Below are positions 34,116-42,571 of a stretch of 64,000 nucleotides of DNA, in pieces (the first letter of the stretch is position 1; the number at the start of each line of letters is the position of its first letter). The notes beneath the pieces were generated by a model. That model did no database searches and was not told where the DNA came from. It saw only the letters and a program-made list of their open reading frames with translations. The position numbers and the translations under genes are program-made. The stretch comes from Mycobacterium conspicuum (lineage in GTDB: Bacteria > Actinomycetota > Actinomycetes > Mycobacteriales > Mycobacteriaceae), in assembly GCF_010730195.1 (NCBI RefSeq), contig NZ_AP022613.1:434001-498000 (forward strand), written 5' to 3'.

Positions 34116-35406
34116 AAGCCCAGCGGAAAGTCTGCGCGCGGCCTGGGCCGACCTGCTCGACGCGCTGAACCGGGCCCGCGACGCCGTCGACTCGTCCGAC
34201 CTGCACGCTCCGCCCGTCTCCGCCTTGGGACTCGCCGAGGGCTACCGCTACCTGCTGGGCTTCGTGTTCAGCGGCATCGAACGTGCCTTCTTCGAAGATC
34301 CCGACTACCCCTACTTCCGGCGGGCCATCCAACCGCAGGACAAGGCGACCATCGACAACGCCGACGCGCTGTATCTCTCGGCGGCGATCGACGGCGCCAA
34401 GACGTACCGGGTGCGTGGCCGGCTGGTCGGTCCGAAAGCGCCGCAGTACATCATCTTTGAAGCACACAGCGTCTATGCCGGAGACACCGGCAGCCTCGCC
34501 GAGCTCGGGCCCGGCGGGCGCGTGATCACCGGGTTGCTGGACACCTCCGAGCTCGCGGTCGACGACGACGGCCTTTTCGAGATCCTGCTGGCCCCGCAAC
34601 GGCCGGCGGATTGCCGCGGAAACTTCATCGCCACCGCCGACGGCGACGCGACCGCGCGATTCCTGGTCGCCCGCATGCTCTTTCACGACTGGGAACACGA
34701 AGTGGCACCCGATCTGCACATCGCCCAGATCGGCAAGGAGGGCACCCATCCCGCACCAAGCGATCCCACGACCGCGGCGGAAAACATCCGTCGCGTCGGC
34801 ACGATCGTCGAAAACCAGATGCGGTTCTGGAATGAGTTCTACGACGTCATCCTCGAGGCGCACGGCGACAAGAACGGCGACGGGTTCACCCTCATGCCCC
34901 GCAACGACCTCAACCAGCCCGCCCTGGCCAACCTGGCGACCGGCGGCGGCCAAAGCACCAACGTGTTCTGCGGCGGCGTCTTCGATCTGGAGCCCGACGA
35001 GGCCCTGCTCATCGAGGTCGTCGTCCCAATACCGCCCGCCTACACGGGTTTCCACCTGTCCAATCTGTGGGGCGAGTCACTGGACTACGCCAACCACACC
35101 AGCAGCCTCAACGGATTTCAGGCCGAACCGGACCCCGACGGAACCGTGCGCTATGTGGTCGCCGAGACCGACCCGGGCGTGCCCAACTGGCTCGACACCG
35201 CCGGGCACCGCAACGGGTTCCTCACGCTGCGGTGGACGTATCCGGCGGCGCCCGCCGAATTGCCGAAGGCAACGGTGACCAAGCTGCCCGTCGCGCGCGT
35301 GCGCGAGCAGCTGCCCGCCACCACCCGCGTCGTCTCCGGCGAGGAACGCCGCGAGCAAATCCGGATCCGGCAAGAACACGTCCAGCGCAGGTACCGGCAG
35401 TACTGA
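34105..35406 (+). CDS. DUF1214-domain protein
   Basis: 433 aa. The C-terminal half contains the DUF1214 pattern (LLIEVVVPIPPAYTGFHLSN, then WGESLDYANHTSSLNGFQ and a final RNGFLTLRWTYP). The N-terminal half is helical (LRAAWADLLDALNRARDAV). DUF1214 proteins often accompany sulfotransferases in mycobacteria; function unknown. GTG 34105 with AGAAGGAGA upstream; overlap with the sulfotransferase gene implies coupled translation. Confidence 0.83.
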   Translation: MSNESPAESLRAAWADLLDALNRARDAVDSSDLHAPPVSALGLAEGYRYLLGFVFSGIERAFFEDPDYPYFRRAIQPQDKATIDNADALYLSAAIDGAKTYRVRGRLVGPKAPQYIIFEAHSVYAGDTGSLAELGPGGRVITGLLDTSELAVDDDGLFEILLAPQRPADCRGNFIATADGDATARFLVARMLFHDWEHEVAPDLHIAQIGKEGTHPAPSDPTTAAENIRRVGTIVENQMRFWNEFYDVILEAHGDKNGDGFTLMPRNDLNQPALANLATGGGQSTNVFCGGVFDLEPDEALLIEVVVPIPPAYTGFHLSNLWGESLDYANHTSSLNGFQAEPDPDGTVRYVVAETDPGVPNWLDTAGHRNGFLTLRWTYPAAPAELPKATVTKLPVARVREQLPATTRVVSGEERREQIRIRQEHVQRRYRQY

Positions 35407-35424
35407 CCCGGTAGCGTCAAACAC

Positions 35425-36114
35425 ATGAATCGCGCCGCCCTGGACAAGGATCCCCGGGATGTCGCATCGATGTTCGACGGTGTCGCCCGCCGGTATGACC
35501 TGACCAACACGGTGCTGTCGCTGGGCCGGGATCGGCACTGGCGGCGCGCCACCCGCTCGGCGCTGCGGCTCGGACCTGGAGACAAGGTGCTGGACCTGGC
35601 CGCGGGCACCGCGGTTTCCACGGTGGAGCTGGCCAAGTCCGGGGCCTGGTGTGTGGCCGCCGACTTCTCGGTCGGGATGCTCGGCGCCGGTGCGGCGCGC
35701 AAGGTGCCCAAGGTCGCCGGTGACGCCACCCGGCTGCCGTTCGCCGACGGGGCATTCGACGCCGTCACGATCAGTTTCGGGTTGCGCAACGTCGCCGACC
35801 CGCTGGCGGGCCTGCGTGAGATGGCCCGCGTCACCCGCCCCGGCGGCCGGCTGGTGGTGTGCGAATTCTCCACGCCCACCAACGCGCTGTTCGCCACCGC
35901 GTACAAGGAGTACCTGATGCGGGCGTTGCCGCGGGTGGCGCGGGCGGTGTCCAGCAACCCGGACGCCTACGTCTACCTCGCCGAGTCGATCAGAGCGTGG
36001 CCCGACCAGCCGACGCTGGCACACCAGATCTCGGCGGCGGGGTGGTCAGCGGTGCGGTGGCGCAATCTGACCGGCGGCATCGTGGCGTTGCACGCCGGCT
36101 ACAAGCCCGCCTAG
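35425..36114 (+). CDS. menG: demethylmenaquinone methyltransferase (MenG/UbiE)
   Basis: 229 aa SAM-dependent methyltransferase. Family signatures: DVASMFDGVARRYDLTNTVLS at the N terminus, SAM motif LDLAAGTAVSTVELAKSG, and ITISFGLRNV-type FDAVTISFGLRNVADP, RPGGRLVVCEFSTP. It adds the last methyl group to give menaquinone. Its stop overlaps the convergent DUF732 gene stop by 3 bases. Separated from the rest of the men genes by the sulfotransferase/MarR island. Confidence 0.94.
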   Translation: MNRAALDKDPRDVASMFDGVARRYDLTNTVLSLGRDRHWRRATRSALRLGPGDKVLDLAAGTAVSTVELAKSGAWCVAADFSVGMLGAGAARKVPKVAGDATRLPFADGAFDAVTISFGLRNVADPLAGLREMARVTRPGGRLVVCEFSTPTNALFATAYKEYLMRALPRVARAVSSNPDAYVYLAESIRAWPDQPTLAHQISAAGWSAVRWRNLTGGIVALHAGYKPA

Positions 36115-36449
36115 TGGGCGCCGGCGGACTGGATGAAGCCGACCTGGTCGGGGCAGTAGTGGTCGATCGCGGCGCCCAGGAACTGGAATGCCTGACCCTG
36201 CGTGGTCCCCAGGGCCAGGTTGCGCTGGATGAACGTGGCCGAGGCGTAGGGGCTGTGGTCCACGCCCCGGGTGATCCGCTCGCAGGTGATCTTGCCCAGC
36301 CACGCGGTTTGGTCCTGCGGACCGTAGATGCCGTAGGTGTGCAGCTGGGCGTTGAACGGGGCGTCGTAGTCGTCGGCCTGCGCGGGTGCGGCCAAGGCGA
36401 TTGCGGCTGCTGCCATGGCCACACTGGCAGCGAGGTTCGTCCCCTTCAT
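36111..36449 (-). CDS. small secreted DUF732-like protein
   Basis: 112 aa. ATG 36449 gives a signal peptide (KGTNLAASVAMAAAAIALAAPAQA cut at AQA, about residues 2-25) and a ~87-residue mature domain with two Cys (ITCERITRG, HYCPDQVGF) as in DUF732 secreted proteins. It lies 17 bases after the methyltransferase stop and corresponds to Rv0559c, which I recall as salicylate-induced together with Rv0560c. Confidence 0.85.
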   Translation of the reverse strand: MKGTNLAASVAMAAAAIALAAPAQADDYDAPFNAQLHTYGIYGPQDQTAWLGKITCERITRGVDHSPYASATFIQRNLALGTTQGQAFQFLGAAIDHYCPDQVGFIQSAGAH

Positions 36450-36466
36450 TAGCCGGACTATACACC

Positions 36467-37150
36467 TCATTCCAGGTGCGCCGACAGTAACCAGCCGCCG
36501 ATCGAGACCAGGCCATCGGCTTCTTCGCGGACCTGCGCGCCGGGCATGGCGAAAAAGTCCTGCCGCGCCTGTCTCGGTATCGCGGCGTGCAGGCGGGCCG
36601 GCCGGATCTCGTCCACGACCCAGTACTGGGACACCACGGCGCGCAGATCGTTTTCGGTGACCGCGTTGATCGGGCCCTCGGGCACCGCGGCCTTGTCGAA
36701 GATGAGGGCGAAGTAGGACGCACCCGGGGCCGCGGCCCGCACGATCGATCGCTGGTAGCCGTCACGGGCCTCGACCGGAATCGAGTGGAACAACGTCGAG
36801 TCGACGATGGTGCCGAACCGGCCGTCATATCCGGAGAAATCGCTGATGTCGGCGACCTCGAAGCTGGCGTTGCTCAGGCCGCGCTTCGCGGCGTCACGCC
36901 GCGCCAGCTCGATGGCGGTCGGCGACAGGTCCAGCCCGACGGTGGTGTAGCCCAACTCGGCCAGATGCAGCGAGATGGCGGCTTCCCCGCAGCCCACGTC
37001 CAGCACCTCGCCGTGAAACTTGCCCTGCTCGATCAGGGCGGCCAGCTCGGGCTGTGGTCTGCCGATGCTCCACGGCGGTCGCACACCCTTGCCAATCTGC
37101 TCGGACTCACCGCGATACGCCGATTCGAATTGGAAGTCTGTCTCAGTCAT
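36467..37150 (-). CDS. SAM-dependent methyltransferase (Rv0560c type)
   Basis: 227 aa class I methyltransferase. SAM motif EVLDVGCGEAAISLHLAELG and TVGLDLSPTAIELARRDA are clear. The M. tuberculosis counterpart is strongly induced by salicylate and is known to methylate small aromatic compounds including N-methylation that inactivates an inhibitor. ATG 37150 chosen; the palindrome at 37158-37180 is just upstream and the secreted DUF732 gene follows in the same operon. Confidence 0.9.
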   Translation of the reverse strand: MTETDFQFESAYRGESEQIGKGVRPPWSIGRPQPELAALIEQGKFHGEVLDVGCGEAAISLHLAELGYTTVGLDLSPTAIELARRDAAKRGLSNASFEVADISDFSGYDGRFGTIVDSTLFHSIPVEARDGYQRSIVRAAAPGASYFALIFDKAAVPEGPINAVTENDLRAVVSQYWVVDEIRPARLHAAIPRQARQDFFAMPGAQVREEADGLVSIGGWLLSAHLE

Positions 37151-37157
37151 GCCCAAG

Positions 37158-37180
37158 ATATATCAATCAGCCTGATATAT
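37158..37180. promoter_or_regulatory. ATATATCA-N7-TGATATAT inverted repeat, candidate repressor site
   Basis: Perfect 8-bp arms (37158-37165, 37173-37180) ending 8 bases before the ATG of the Rv0560c-type methyltransferase. It is a sharply AT-rich patch in GC-rich DNA. In M. tuberculosis this promoter is controlled by a MarR-family repressor (Rv2887) responsive to salicylate, so an operator is expected here; that this palindrome is the operator is inference. A further TCAA-N5-TTGA lies at 37182-37194. Confidence 0.55.
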
Positions 37181-37206
37181 GTCAACCAACTTGATGCTTG
37201 GCGGGC

Positions 37207-38436
37207 TCAGCCGAACGGCGGCCGGCGATCCAGCAGCCGTGACGCCCGGCCGCCGCCGCGCCATGCCCGCGCCACCCAGTCCGCGTCGTCGTCGGTGACC
37301 AGGTTCGCCATCACCCGCACGGCGATCGTCATCAACGTGCGGGAGCGCATCGCGATCGGCCCCGTCGCCGGCAGGAACCGCTGGAAGGTCAACAACAGCG
37401 CGAGCCGGCGCGCGACCGAAAACCCGCGGCCGTAGTGCTGCTGCAGCACCGACGGCCAGGTGTGCGACAGATCGCGCGCGCCCAGCAGCTCGACAGCGAG
37501 CCGCCCGGTCTCCAGCCCGTAGTCGATGCCCTCGCCGTTGAGCGGGTTGACGCAGGCCGCGGCGTCGCCGATCAGCATCCAGTTCGGGCCGGCCACCCCG
37601 GACACCGCGCCGCCCATCGGCAGCAGGGCCGACGACACCGCGCGCGGTGCACCGTCAAAGCCCCATTCGTCGCGGCGCAGGTCGGTGTAATAGGAGATCA
37701 GCGGCCGCAGCGCCAGGTCGGCCGGGCGCTTCGAGGTCGCCAACGCCCCGACGCCGATGTTCACCTCGCCGTTGCCCAGCGGGAAAATCCAGCCGTAGCC
37801 GGGCAACACGGCGCCGTCGGGGGAGCGCAGTTCCAGATGCGACGTCAGCCAGGGCTCGTCGCCGCGCTCGGTGCTCAGATAGCCGCGGGCCGCGACGCCG
37901 TACGCCGTCTCCTGATGCCAGCGCCGGCCCAGCTTGCGACCCAGTGAGGACCGGGCCCCGTCGGCGACGATCAGCTGGCGGCAGCCGACCTCCTGGACAG
38001 ATCCGCCGTCGGCCAGGGTCAGCGATACCACGCGGCGGGATGAATCATGGTGCACATCAACGGCTTTGGTGCCCAGTAGCATGCGTGCCCCGGACTCTTC
38101 GGCGACCTTGCGGATCCGGTCGTCCAGCTCGGTGCGGGCCACGGCGCTGCCGGTGGACGGGAACGACGGCCCGGGCCAGTCGACTTCGAGCTCGCCGCCG
38201 AAGCCGCTCATCCGCAGGCCCCGGTGCCGGATGCGGGTGTCCAGCCAGTCGCGCAGCCCCAGCCGTTCCAGCTCGGCCACCGCGCGCGGCGTCAACCCGT
38301 CGCCGCAGGCCTTGTCGCGGGGGAAGGTGGCCGAGTCGATGACGAGGACGTCGACGCCGGCGCGGGCCGCCCAGGCGGCCGCGGCCGATCCCGCGGGGCC
38401 CGCGCCCACGACCACCAGGTCGGCAGTGGTTTCCAC
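37207..38436 (-). CDS. menJ: menaquinone side-chain reductase MenJ (geranylgeranyl reductase family)
   Basis: 409 aa FAD protein. N-terminal dinucleotide motif VVVGAGPAGSAAAAWAARAG, then FPRDKACGDGLTPRAV and the later LIGDAAACVNPLNGEGIDYGLE motif of geranylgeranyl reductases. The M. tuberculosis orthologue saturates one isoprene unit of menaquinone-9. GTG 38436 fits the family; the frame stays open upstream to 38607 but would overlap the divergent grcC1 gene. Confidence 0.93.
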   Translation of the reverse strand: METTADLVVVGAGPAGSAAAAWAARAGVDVLVIDSATFPRDKACGDGLTPRAVAELERLGLRDWLDTRIRHRGLRMSGFGGELEVDWPGPSFPSTGSAVARTELDDRIRKVAEESGARMLLGTKAVDVHHDSSRRVVSLTLADGGSVQEVGCRQLIVADGARSSLGRKLGRRWHQETAYGVAARGYLSTERGDEPWLTSHLELRSPDGAVLPGYGWIFPLGNGEVNIGVGALATSKRPADLALRPLISYYTDLRRDEWGFDGAPRAVSSALLPMGGAVSGVAGPNWMLIGDAAACVNPLNGEGIDYGLETGRLAVELLGARDLSHTWPSVLQQHYGRGFSVARRLALLLTFQRFLPATGPIAMRSRTLMTIAVRVMANLVTDDDADWVARAWRGGGRASRLLDRRPPFG

Positions 38437-38457
38437 GCTTCCCAGTATGTTGGTCGG

Positions 38458-39474
38458 GTGAGGACTCCGGCGACGGTGGTAGCGGGCGTCGACTTCGGCG
38501 ACGCCGAGTTCGCCGCGACCGTGCGGGACGGGGTCGCGCGGGTCGAGCAGCTGATGGACACCGAGCTGCGCGGCGCCGACGAGGTGATGACCGATTCTCT
38601 GCTGCACCTGTTCTTGGCCGGCGGCAAGCGGTTTCGTCCGCTGTTCACGGTGTTAGCCGCCCAGATCGGGCCGCGGCCGGACGCCTGGGAGGTGACGACG
38701 GCCGCCGCCGTCATCGAGATGGTGCATCTGGCCACCCTGTACCACGACGACGTGATGGACGAGGCGGCCGTGCGCCGCGGCGCGCCCAGCGCCAACGCGC
38801 GCTGGGGCAACAACGTCGCGATCCTGGCCGGCGACTATCTGTTCGCCACGGCATCACGCCTGGTGTCGCGGCTGGGACCGGAGGCGGTGCGGCTGATCGC
38901 CGAGACGTTCGCCCTGCTGGTGACCGGGCAGATGCGCGAGACCCGCGGCTTAACCGGAGAAGCCGGGGGTGCCGATCCCGTCGAGCACTACCTGAAGGTG
39001 GTGCACGAGAAGACGGGCTGCCTGATCGGTGCGGCCGGCCGGTTCGGCGCGCTGTTCTCCGGCGCCGACGACGAGCAGGTCGAGCGGCTGGACCGGCTGG
39101 GCGACCTGGTCGGAACCGCGTTTCAGATCTCCGACGACATCATCGACATCGGAAGCGAGTCCGAGGAGTCGGGCAAGGTGCCCGGCACCGACCTGCGCGA
39201 AGGCGTGCACACGCTGCCGATGCTCTACGCGCTGGCCGAGCCCGGGCCCGACGGCGCGCGGCTGCGCGAGCTGCTGGCCGGGCCGATCACCGACGACGCG
39301 GAGGTCCTCGAGGCGCTCACGCTGCTGCGTGCGTCGCCGGGGATGGCGAAGGCCAAGGACGTCCTGGCCCAGTACGCGGCCCAGGCTCGTCACGAGCTGG
39401 ACCTGCTGCCCGACGTCCCCGGCCGGCGCGCGCTTGCCGCCCTGGTCGACTACACCATCAGCCGGCACGGCTAG
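38458..39474 (+). CDS. grcC1: all-trans polyprenyl diphosphate synthase GrcC1
   Basis: 338 aa isoprenyl diphosphate synthase. Both aspartate-rich motifs are intact: YHDDVMDEA (first, DDxxD) and QISDDIIDIG (second, DDxxD); GGKRFRPLF is the conserved binding loop. It probably makes the polyprenyl diphosphate used by MenA. GTG 38458 is only 21 bases from the divergent menJ start, so the two promoters must overlap coding sequence or each other. Confidence 0.93.
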   Translation: MRTPATVVAGVDFGDAEFAATVRDGVARVEQLMDTELRGADEVMTDSLLHLFLAGGKRFRPLFTVLAAQIGPRPDAWEVTTAAAVIEMVHLATLYHDDVMDEAAVRRGAPSANARWGNNVAILAGDYLFATASRLVSRLGPEAVRLIAETFALLVTGQMRETRGLTGEAGGADPVEHYLKVVHEKTGCLIGAAGRFGALFSGADDEQVERLDRLGDLVGTAFQISDDIIDIGSESEESGKVPGTDLREGVHTLPMLYALAEPGPDGARLRELLAGPITDDAEVLEALTLLRASPGMAKAKDVLAQYAAQARHELDLLPDVPGRRALAALVDYTISRHG

Positions 39475-39548
39475 CCGCGCGTCGTGGAACCCGGGCGGCC
39501 ATTCCGGGCGTTCAATAATTTGTAGTCAGCTTCGTAGGAGGGCACCGC

Positions 39549-40403
39549 ATGACCTGGCATCCGCATGCCAACGGCCTGAAGACCTTTCTTCTGTTGGCGG
39601 GTATGTCCGCATTCATCGTCTTCGTCGGGGCGCTGTTCGGCCGGACGGCGCTGTTCTTCGCGGTGCTGTTCGCCGTCGGGATGAACGTCTACACGTACTT
39701 CAACAGCGACAAGCTGGCGCTGCGGGCGATGCACGCGCAGCCGGTTTCCGAGGTGCAGGCGCCGGTGATGTATCGGATCGTGCGCGAGCTGGCCACCGCC
39801 GCGCACCAGCCGATGCCGCGGCTGTTCATTTCCGACACCAACGCGCCGAACGCGTTCGCCACCGGCCGCAACCCGCGCAACGCCGCGGTGTGCTGCACCA
39901 CCGGCATCCTGGACATCCTCAACGAGCGCGAGCTGCGCGCGGTGCTCGGACACGAGCTGTCGCATGTCTACAACCGCGACATCCTGATCTCCTGTGTCGC
40001 CGGCGCGTTGGCGGGGGTGATCACCGCCTTGTCCTACGTAGCGATGTTCTTCGGTGGTGACCGCGATGGCGACGCGAATCCCTTTGCGCTGCTGCTAGTT
40101 TCGTTGCTGGGTCCGATCGCCGCCACCGTCGTGCGAATGGCGGTCTCGCGCTCCCGCGAGTACCAGGCGGACGAATCGGGCGCGATGCTGACCGGTGACC
40201 CGCTCGCGCTGGCGTCGGCGCTGCGCAAGATTTCCGGCGGTGTGCAGGCCGCCCCGCTGCCGCCGGAGCCGCAGCTGGCCAGCCAGGCGCACCTGATGAT
40301 CGCCAACCCGTTCCGTGCGGGGGAGCGGATCGGTTCGATGTTCTCGACGCACCCGCCGATCGAGGACCGCATTGCCCGGCTGGAGGCCATGGCGCGCGGT
40401 TAA
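39549..40403 (+). CDS. htpX: membrane zinc metalloprotease HtpX
   Basis: 284 aa M48 protease with two N-terminal helices and two more after the active site. Zinc-binding HExxH is GHELSHVYNRD (about residues 136-146), and the third ligand Glu lies in SREYQADESGAML. HtpX degrades damaged membrane proteins. The ribosome site AGGAGG precedes ATG 39549. Convergent with the following small secreted-protein gene. Confidence 0.95.
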   Translation: MTWHPHANGLKTFLLLAGMSAFIVFVGALFGRTALFFAVLFAVGMNVYTYFNSDKLALRAMHAQPVSEVQAPVMYRIVRELATAAHQPMPRLFISDTNAPNAFATGRNPRNAAVCCTTGILDILNERELRAVLGHELSHVYNRDILISCVAGALAGVITALSYVAMFFGGDRDGDANPFALLLVSLLGPIAATVVRMAVSRSREYQADESGAMLTGDPLALASALRKISGGVQAAPLPPEPQLASQAHLMIANPFRAGERIGSMFSTHPPIEDRIARLEAMARG

Positions 40404-40411
40404 AGCGCTGG

Positions 40412-40780
40412 TCAGGCCGGGGGGACGGCCCGAGCCTTCCGGTACAGATTCGCCAGGTTCAGCAGTGAGGGCAACAGGATCCCGTCCACCCCGGCCTTTT
40501 GCTCCTGGGGCACGTTTTGGGTCTCGAAATCCAACTTGGTGAGCGACTGCTGGATCTGGGTGAACCGCTGATTGCGCTGGGCCGGGCTGAGGCTGTCCCA
40601 GGCCGCGTCGAGGTCGGCGATTTGCCGCCGGACGTCTTCAGCGTCGGATTGGGGGCTCAGGGGCACGGACGGCTGCAGGTGCGTCGGCGCGGGTTGCGTC
40701 GCCACGTCCGCCTGCGCGGGACTGGCCGTCACCAGCGTGCCGGCGGCCAGGCCGGCGATCGCAAACATTGTGATTTTCAT
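40412..40780 (-). CDS. small secreted protein of unknown function
   Basis: 122 aa. N-terminal signal peptide KITMFAIAGLAAGTLVTASP ending at AQA (about residue 24), then a Pro/Thr segment and a helical, coiled-coil-like mature part (DVRRQIADLDAAWDSLSPAQ). No cysteines in the mature part and no recognised domain. Not present at this place in M. tuberculosis as far as I recall. Confidence 0.75.
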   Translation of the reverse strand: MKITMFAIAGLAAGTLVTASPAQADVATQPAPTHLQPSVPLSPQSDAEDVRRQIADLDAAWDSLSPAQRNQRFTQIQQSLTKLDFETQNVPQEQKAGVDGILLPSLLNLANLYRKARAVPPA

Positions 40781-40928
40781 CGGTAATTCTCTTCTGCGGT
40801 TGTGCTGGCCTGCCCGGCATTGGCCGGGGGCAGGTCAGAACGGCGCCGCCCCCGGCCACTCCACGCAAGACCGGTTCACCACCGAGGTTGCCGTACACCG
40901 CTTGCGAAATTCTTGCGTCGCGGACCGC

Positions 40929-42395
40929 TTAAGCCGGGGCCCGGCCTGCGAGTCGACCGGTCTCGACCACACCGTGGATTCGAACCGTGCCGCCCACCGC
41001 CTCATACTGTCGCTGCCAATCTGTAATCGCTTGGTGCGCAGCGTGATCGAGGTAGATCGCCGAAACGGTGACCGTTACAGTCCGGCCGGTGGGGATGGAG
41101 GCCAGCACCCGGGTCAGCCGGGGCAGCGCGAGAAAGGTGCACGCGCCCTCAACCGTGACGTGCCATTGGTCGTCCACCGGATGCGCCTCGACTTTGGCGC
41201 GGAGCACCCGCCACCCGGTCAACGTGATGGCCAAGGCGAGTCCGATCATGACGCCGTGCAACAGGTTGAGGAAGATCACGCTCACCGCGGTGACGAGGTA
41301 GACGGCGAGATCCCCATGCTTCATTGCGGTTTCGATGTGCGCCGGCTGCAGCAGCTGAACCCCGATGACGATGAGCAAGCCGGCGAGCGCCGCGGCGGGG
41401 ATCTCTTCGACCAGCTCGGCGAAGGGAAGGGTGAACAGCAGAATCCAGATACCGTGCAGGATCGACGACGCCTTCGATTTCGCGCCCGCGTTGACATTGG
41501 TTGAGCTGCGCACGATTACGCCGGTAATGGGCAGCCCGCCAATGCTTCCGGAGACGATGTTGGCGGCACCCTGGCCGATCAACTCGCGGTTGAAGTCGGT
41601 GCGTGGTCCGTTGTGCATCCGGTCGACTGAAACCGCGGACAGCAAGCTCTCGACGCTGGCGATCAGCGCCACGGTGATGACGCCCACCGCCACGGCGCCC
41701 CACTGGCCGTCGGGAATCTCGGGTAGCTGCAAGGCATCTAGCGGAGAGCCGTCGAGTTCGATCCGCCGCACCTGGAACGGGAAGACCACCGAGAAAATGG
41801 TCACCCCGACGATCGCGACAAGGGGACCCGGAATGCGGGCCAGCCTAGCCGGCGCCCAGCGCCAGGCGATCAGAATGGCGATCACCATGACGCCAAGGAG
41901 GACACCGGGCCGGTGCGCACCGACGACCTGACCCGGCAGCTCAATGAGGTTGTGCCAGGCCGTGCTTTTGGACTTGCCGCCCAGCAATACGTGCGTCTGT
42001 TGGAGCGCGATGGTGATTCCGATGCCGGCCAGCATGGCGTGCACAACCACGGGTGAGATGGCCAGCGCGGCCCGCGCAACACGGCTGAGCCCCAACGCAA
42101 CTTGCAGCACACCGGCGGCCACGGTGATGAAACACGTGACCGCCCAACCAAAATTGGAGATGAGATCGGCCATGACCACAGTCAGGCCGGCGGCGGGGCC
42201 GCTGACCTGCAGCGGTGACCCGCCGATCGCTCCGGCGATGACGCCGCCCACGATGGCGGCGATCAGGCCGGCGAGCACCGGGGCGTTGGAGGCGATCGCT
42301 ATCCCCAGCGATAACGGAAGTGCGACAAGGAAAACCACCAGCGATGCCGGCAGGTCGTAGCGCAGAATTGAGCGCAGTTTTGCTGGGCGCTGCAT
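40929..42395 (-). CDS. SulP-family anion transporter with C-terminal STAS domain
   Basis: 488 aa, 10-12 helices. N-terminal DLPASLVVFLVALPLSLGIAI, GSPLQVSGPAAGLTVV and NRELIGQGAANIVSGSIGGLPITG are SulP signatures; the last ~80 residues (TVEGACTFLALPRL ... IYLDHAAHQAI) form a STAS-like domain. The substrate is probably bicarbonate or sulfate: the short N terminus and overall shape resemble the bicarbonate-type subgroup. A perfect 16-bp palindrome lies 32 bases upstream of the ATG. Likely an insertion between htpX and gpsA relative to M. tuberculosis. Confidence 0.88.
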   Translation of the reverse strand: MQRPAKLRSILRYDLPASLVVFLVALPLSLGIAIASNAPVLAGLIAAIVGGVIAGAIGGSPLQVSGPAAGLTVVMADLISNFGWAVTCFITVAAGVLQVALGLSRVARAALAISPVVVHAMLAGIGITIALQQTHVLLGGKSKSTAWHNLIELPGQVVGAHRPGVLLGVMVIAILIAWRWAPARLARIPGPLVAIVGVTIFSVVFPFQVRRIELDGSPLDALQLPEIPDGQWGAVAVGVITVALIASVESLLSAVSVDRMHNGPRTDFNRELIGQGAANIVSGSIGGLPITGVIVRSSTNVNAGAKSKASSILHGIWILLFTLPFAELVEEIPAAALAGLLIVIGVQLLQPAHIETAMKHGDLAVYLVTAVSVIFLNLLHGVMIGLALAITLTGWRVLRAKVEAHPVDDQWHVTVEGACTFLALPRLTRVLASIPTGRTVTVTVSAIYLDHAAHQAITDWQRQYEAVGGTVRIHGVVETGRLAGRAPA

Positions 42396-42427
42396 GCTGG
42401 CTCCCTCGTCAGGTTGTCCCGGGGGGC

Positions 42428-42443
42428 GTTACGTCGACGTAAC
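42428..42443. promoter_or_regulatory. perfect 16-bp palindrome upstream of the SulP gene
   Basis: GTTACGTCGACGTAAC reads the same on both strands. It lies in the 176-base gap between gpsA (stop 42572) and the SulP start (42395). A perfect 16-mer palindrome without spacer is unlikely by chance at a given place and is typical of dimeric repressor operators. No regulator gene is adjacent. Confidence 0.55.
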
Positions 42444-42571
42444 TAGTTGGCGCACAGGTGATTACGGCACGACTATTCGCCCCCGGCACGCCTGGCCGCT
42501 TGGTTCGACGGTATTGGTGCTCAGCGGCACAGGTCAAGCTGACGAGCCGGGTGCATACAGAACGCAAAGAT

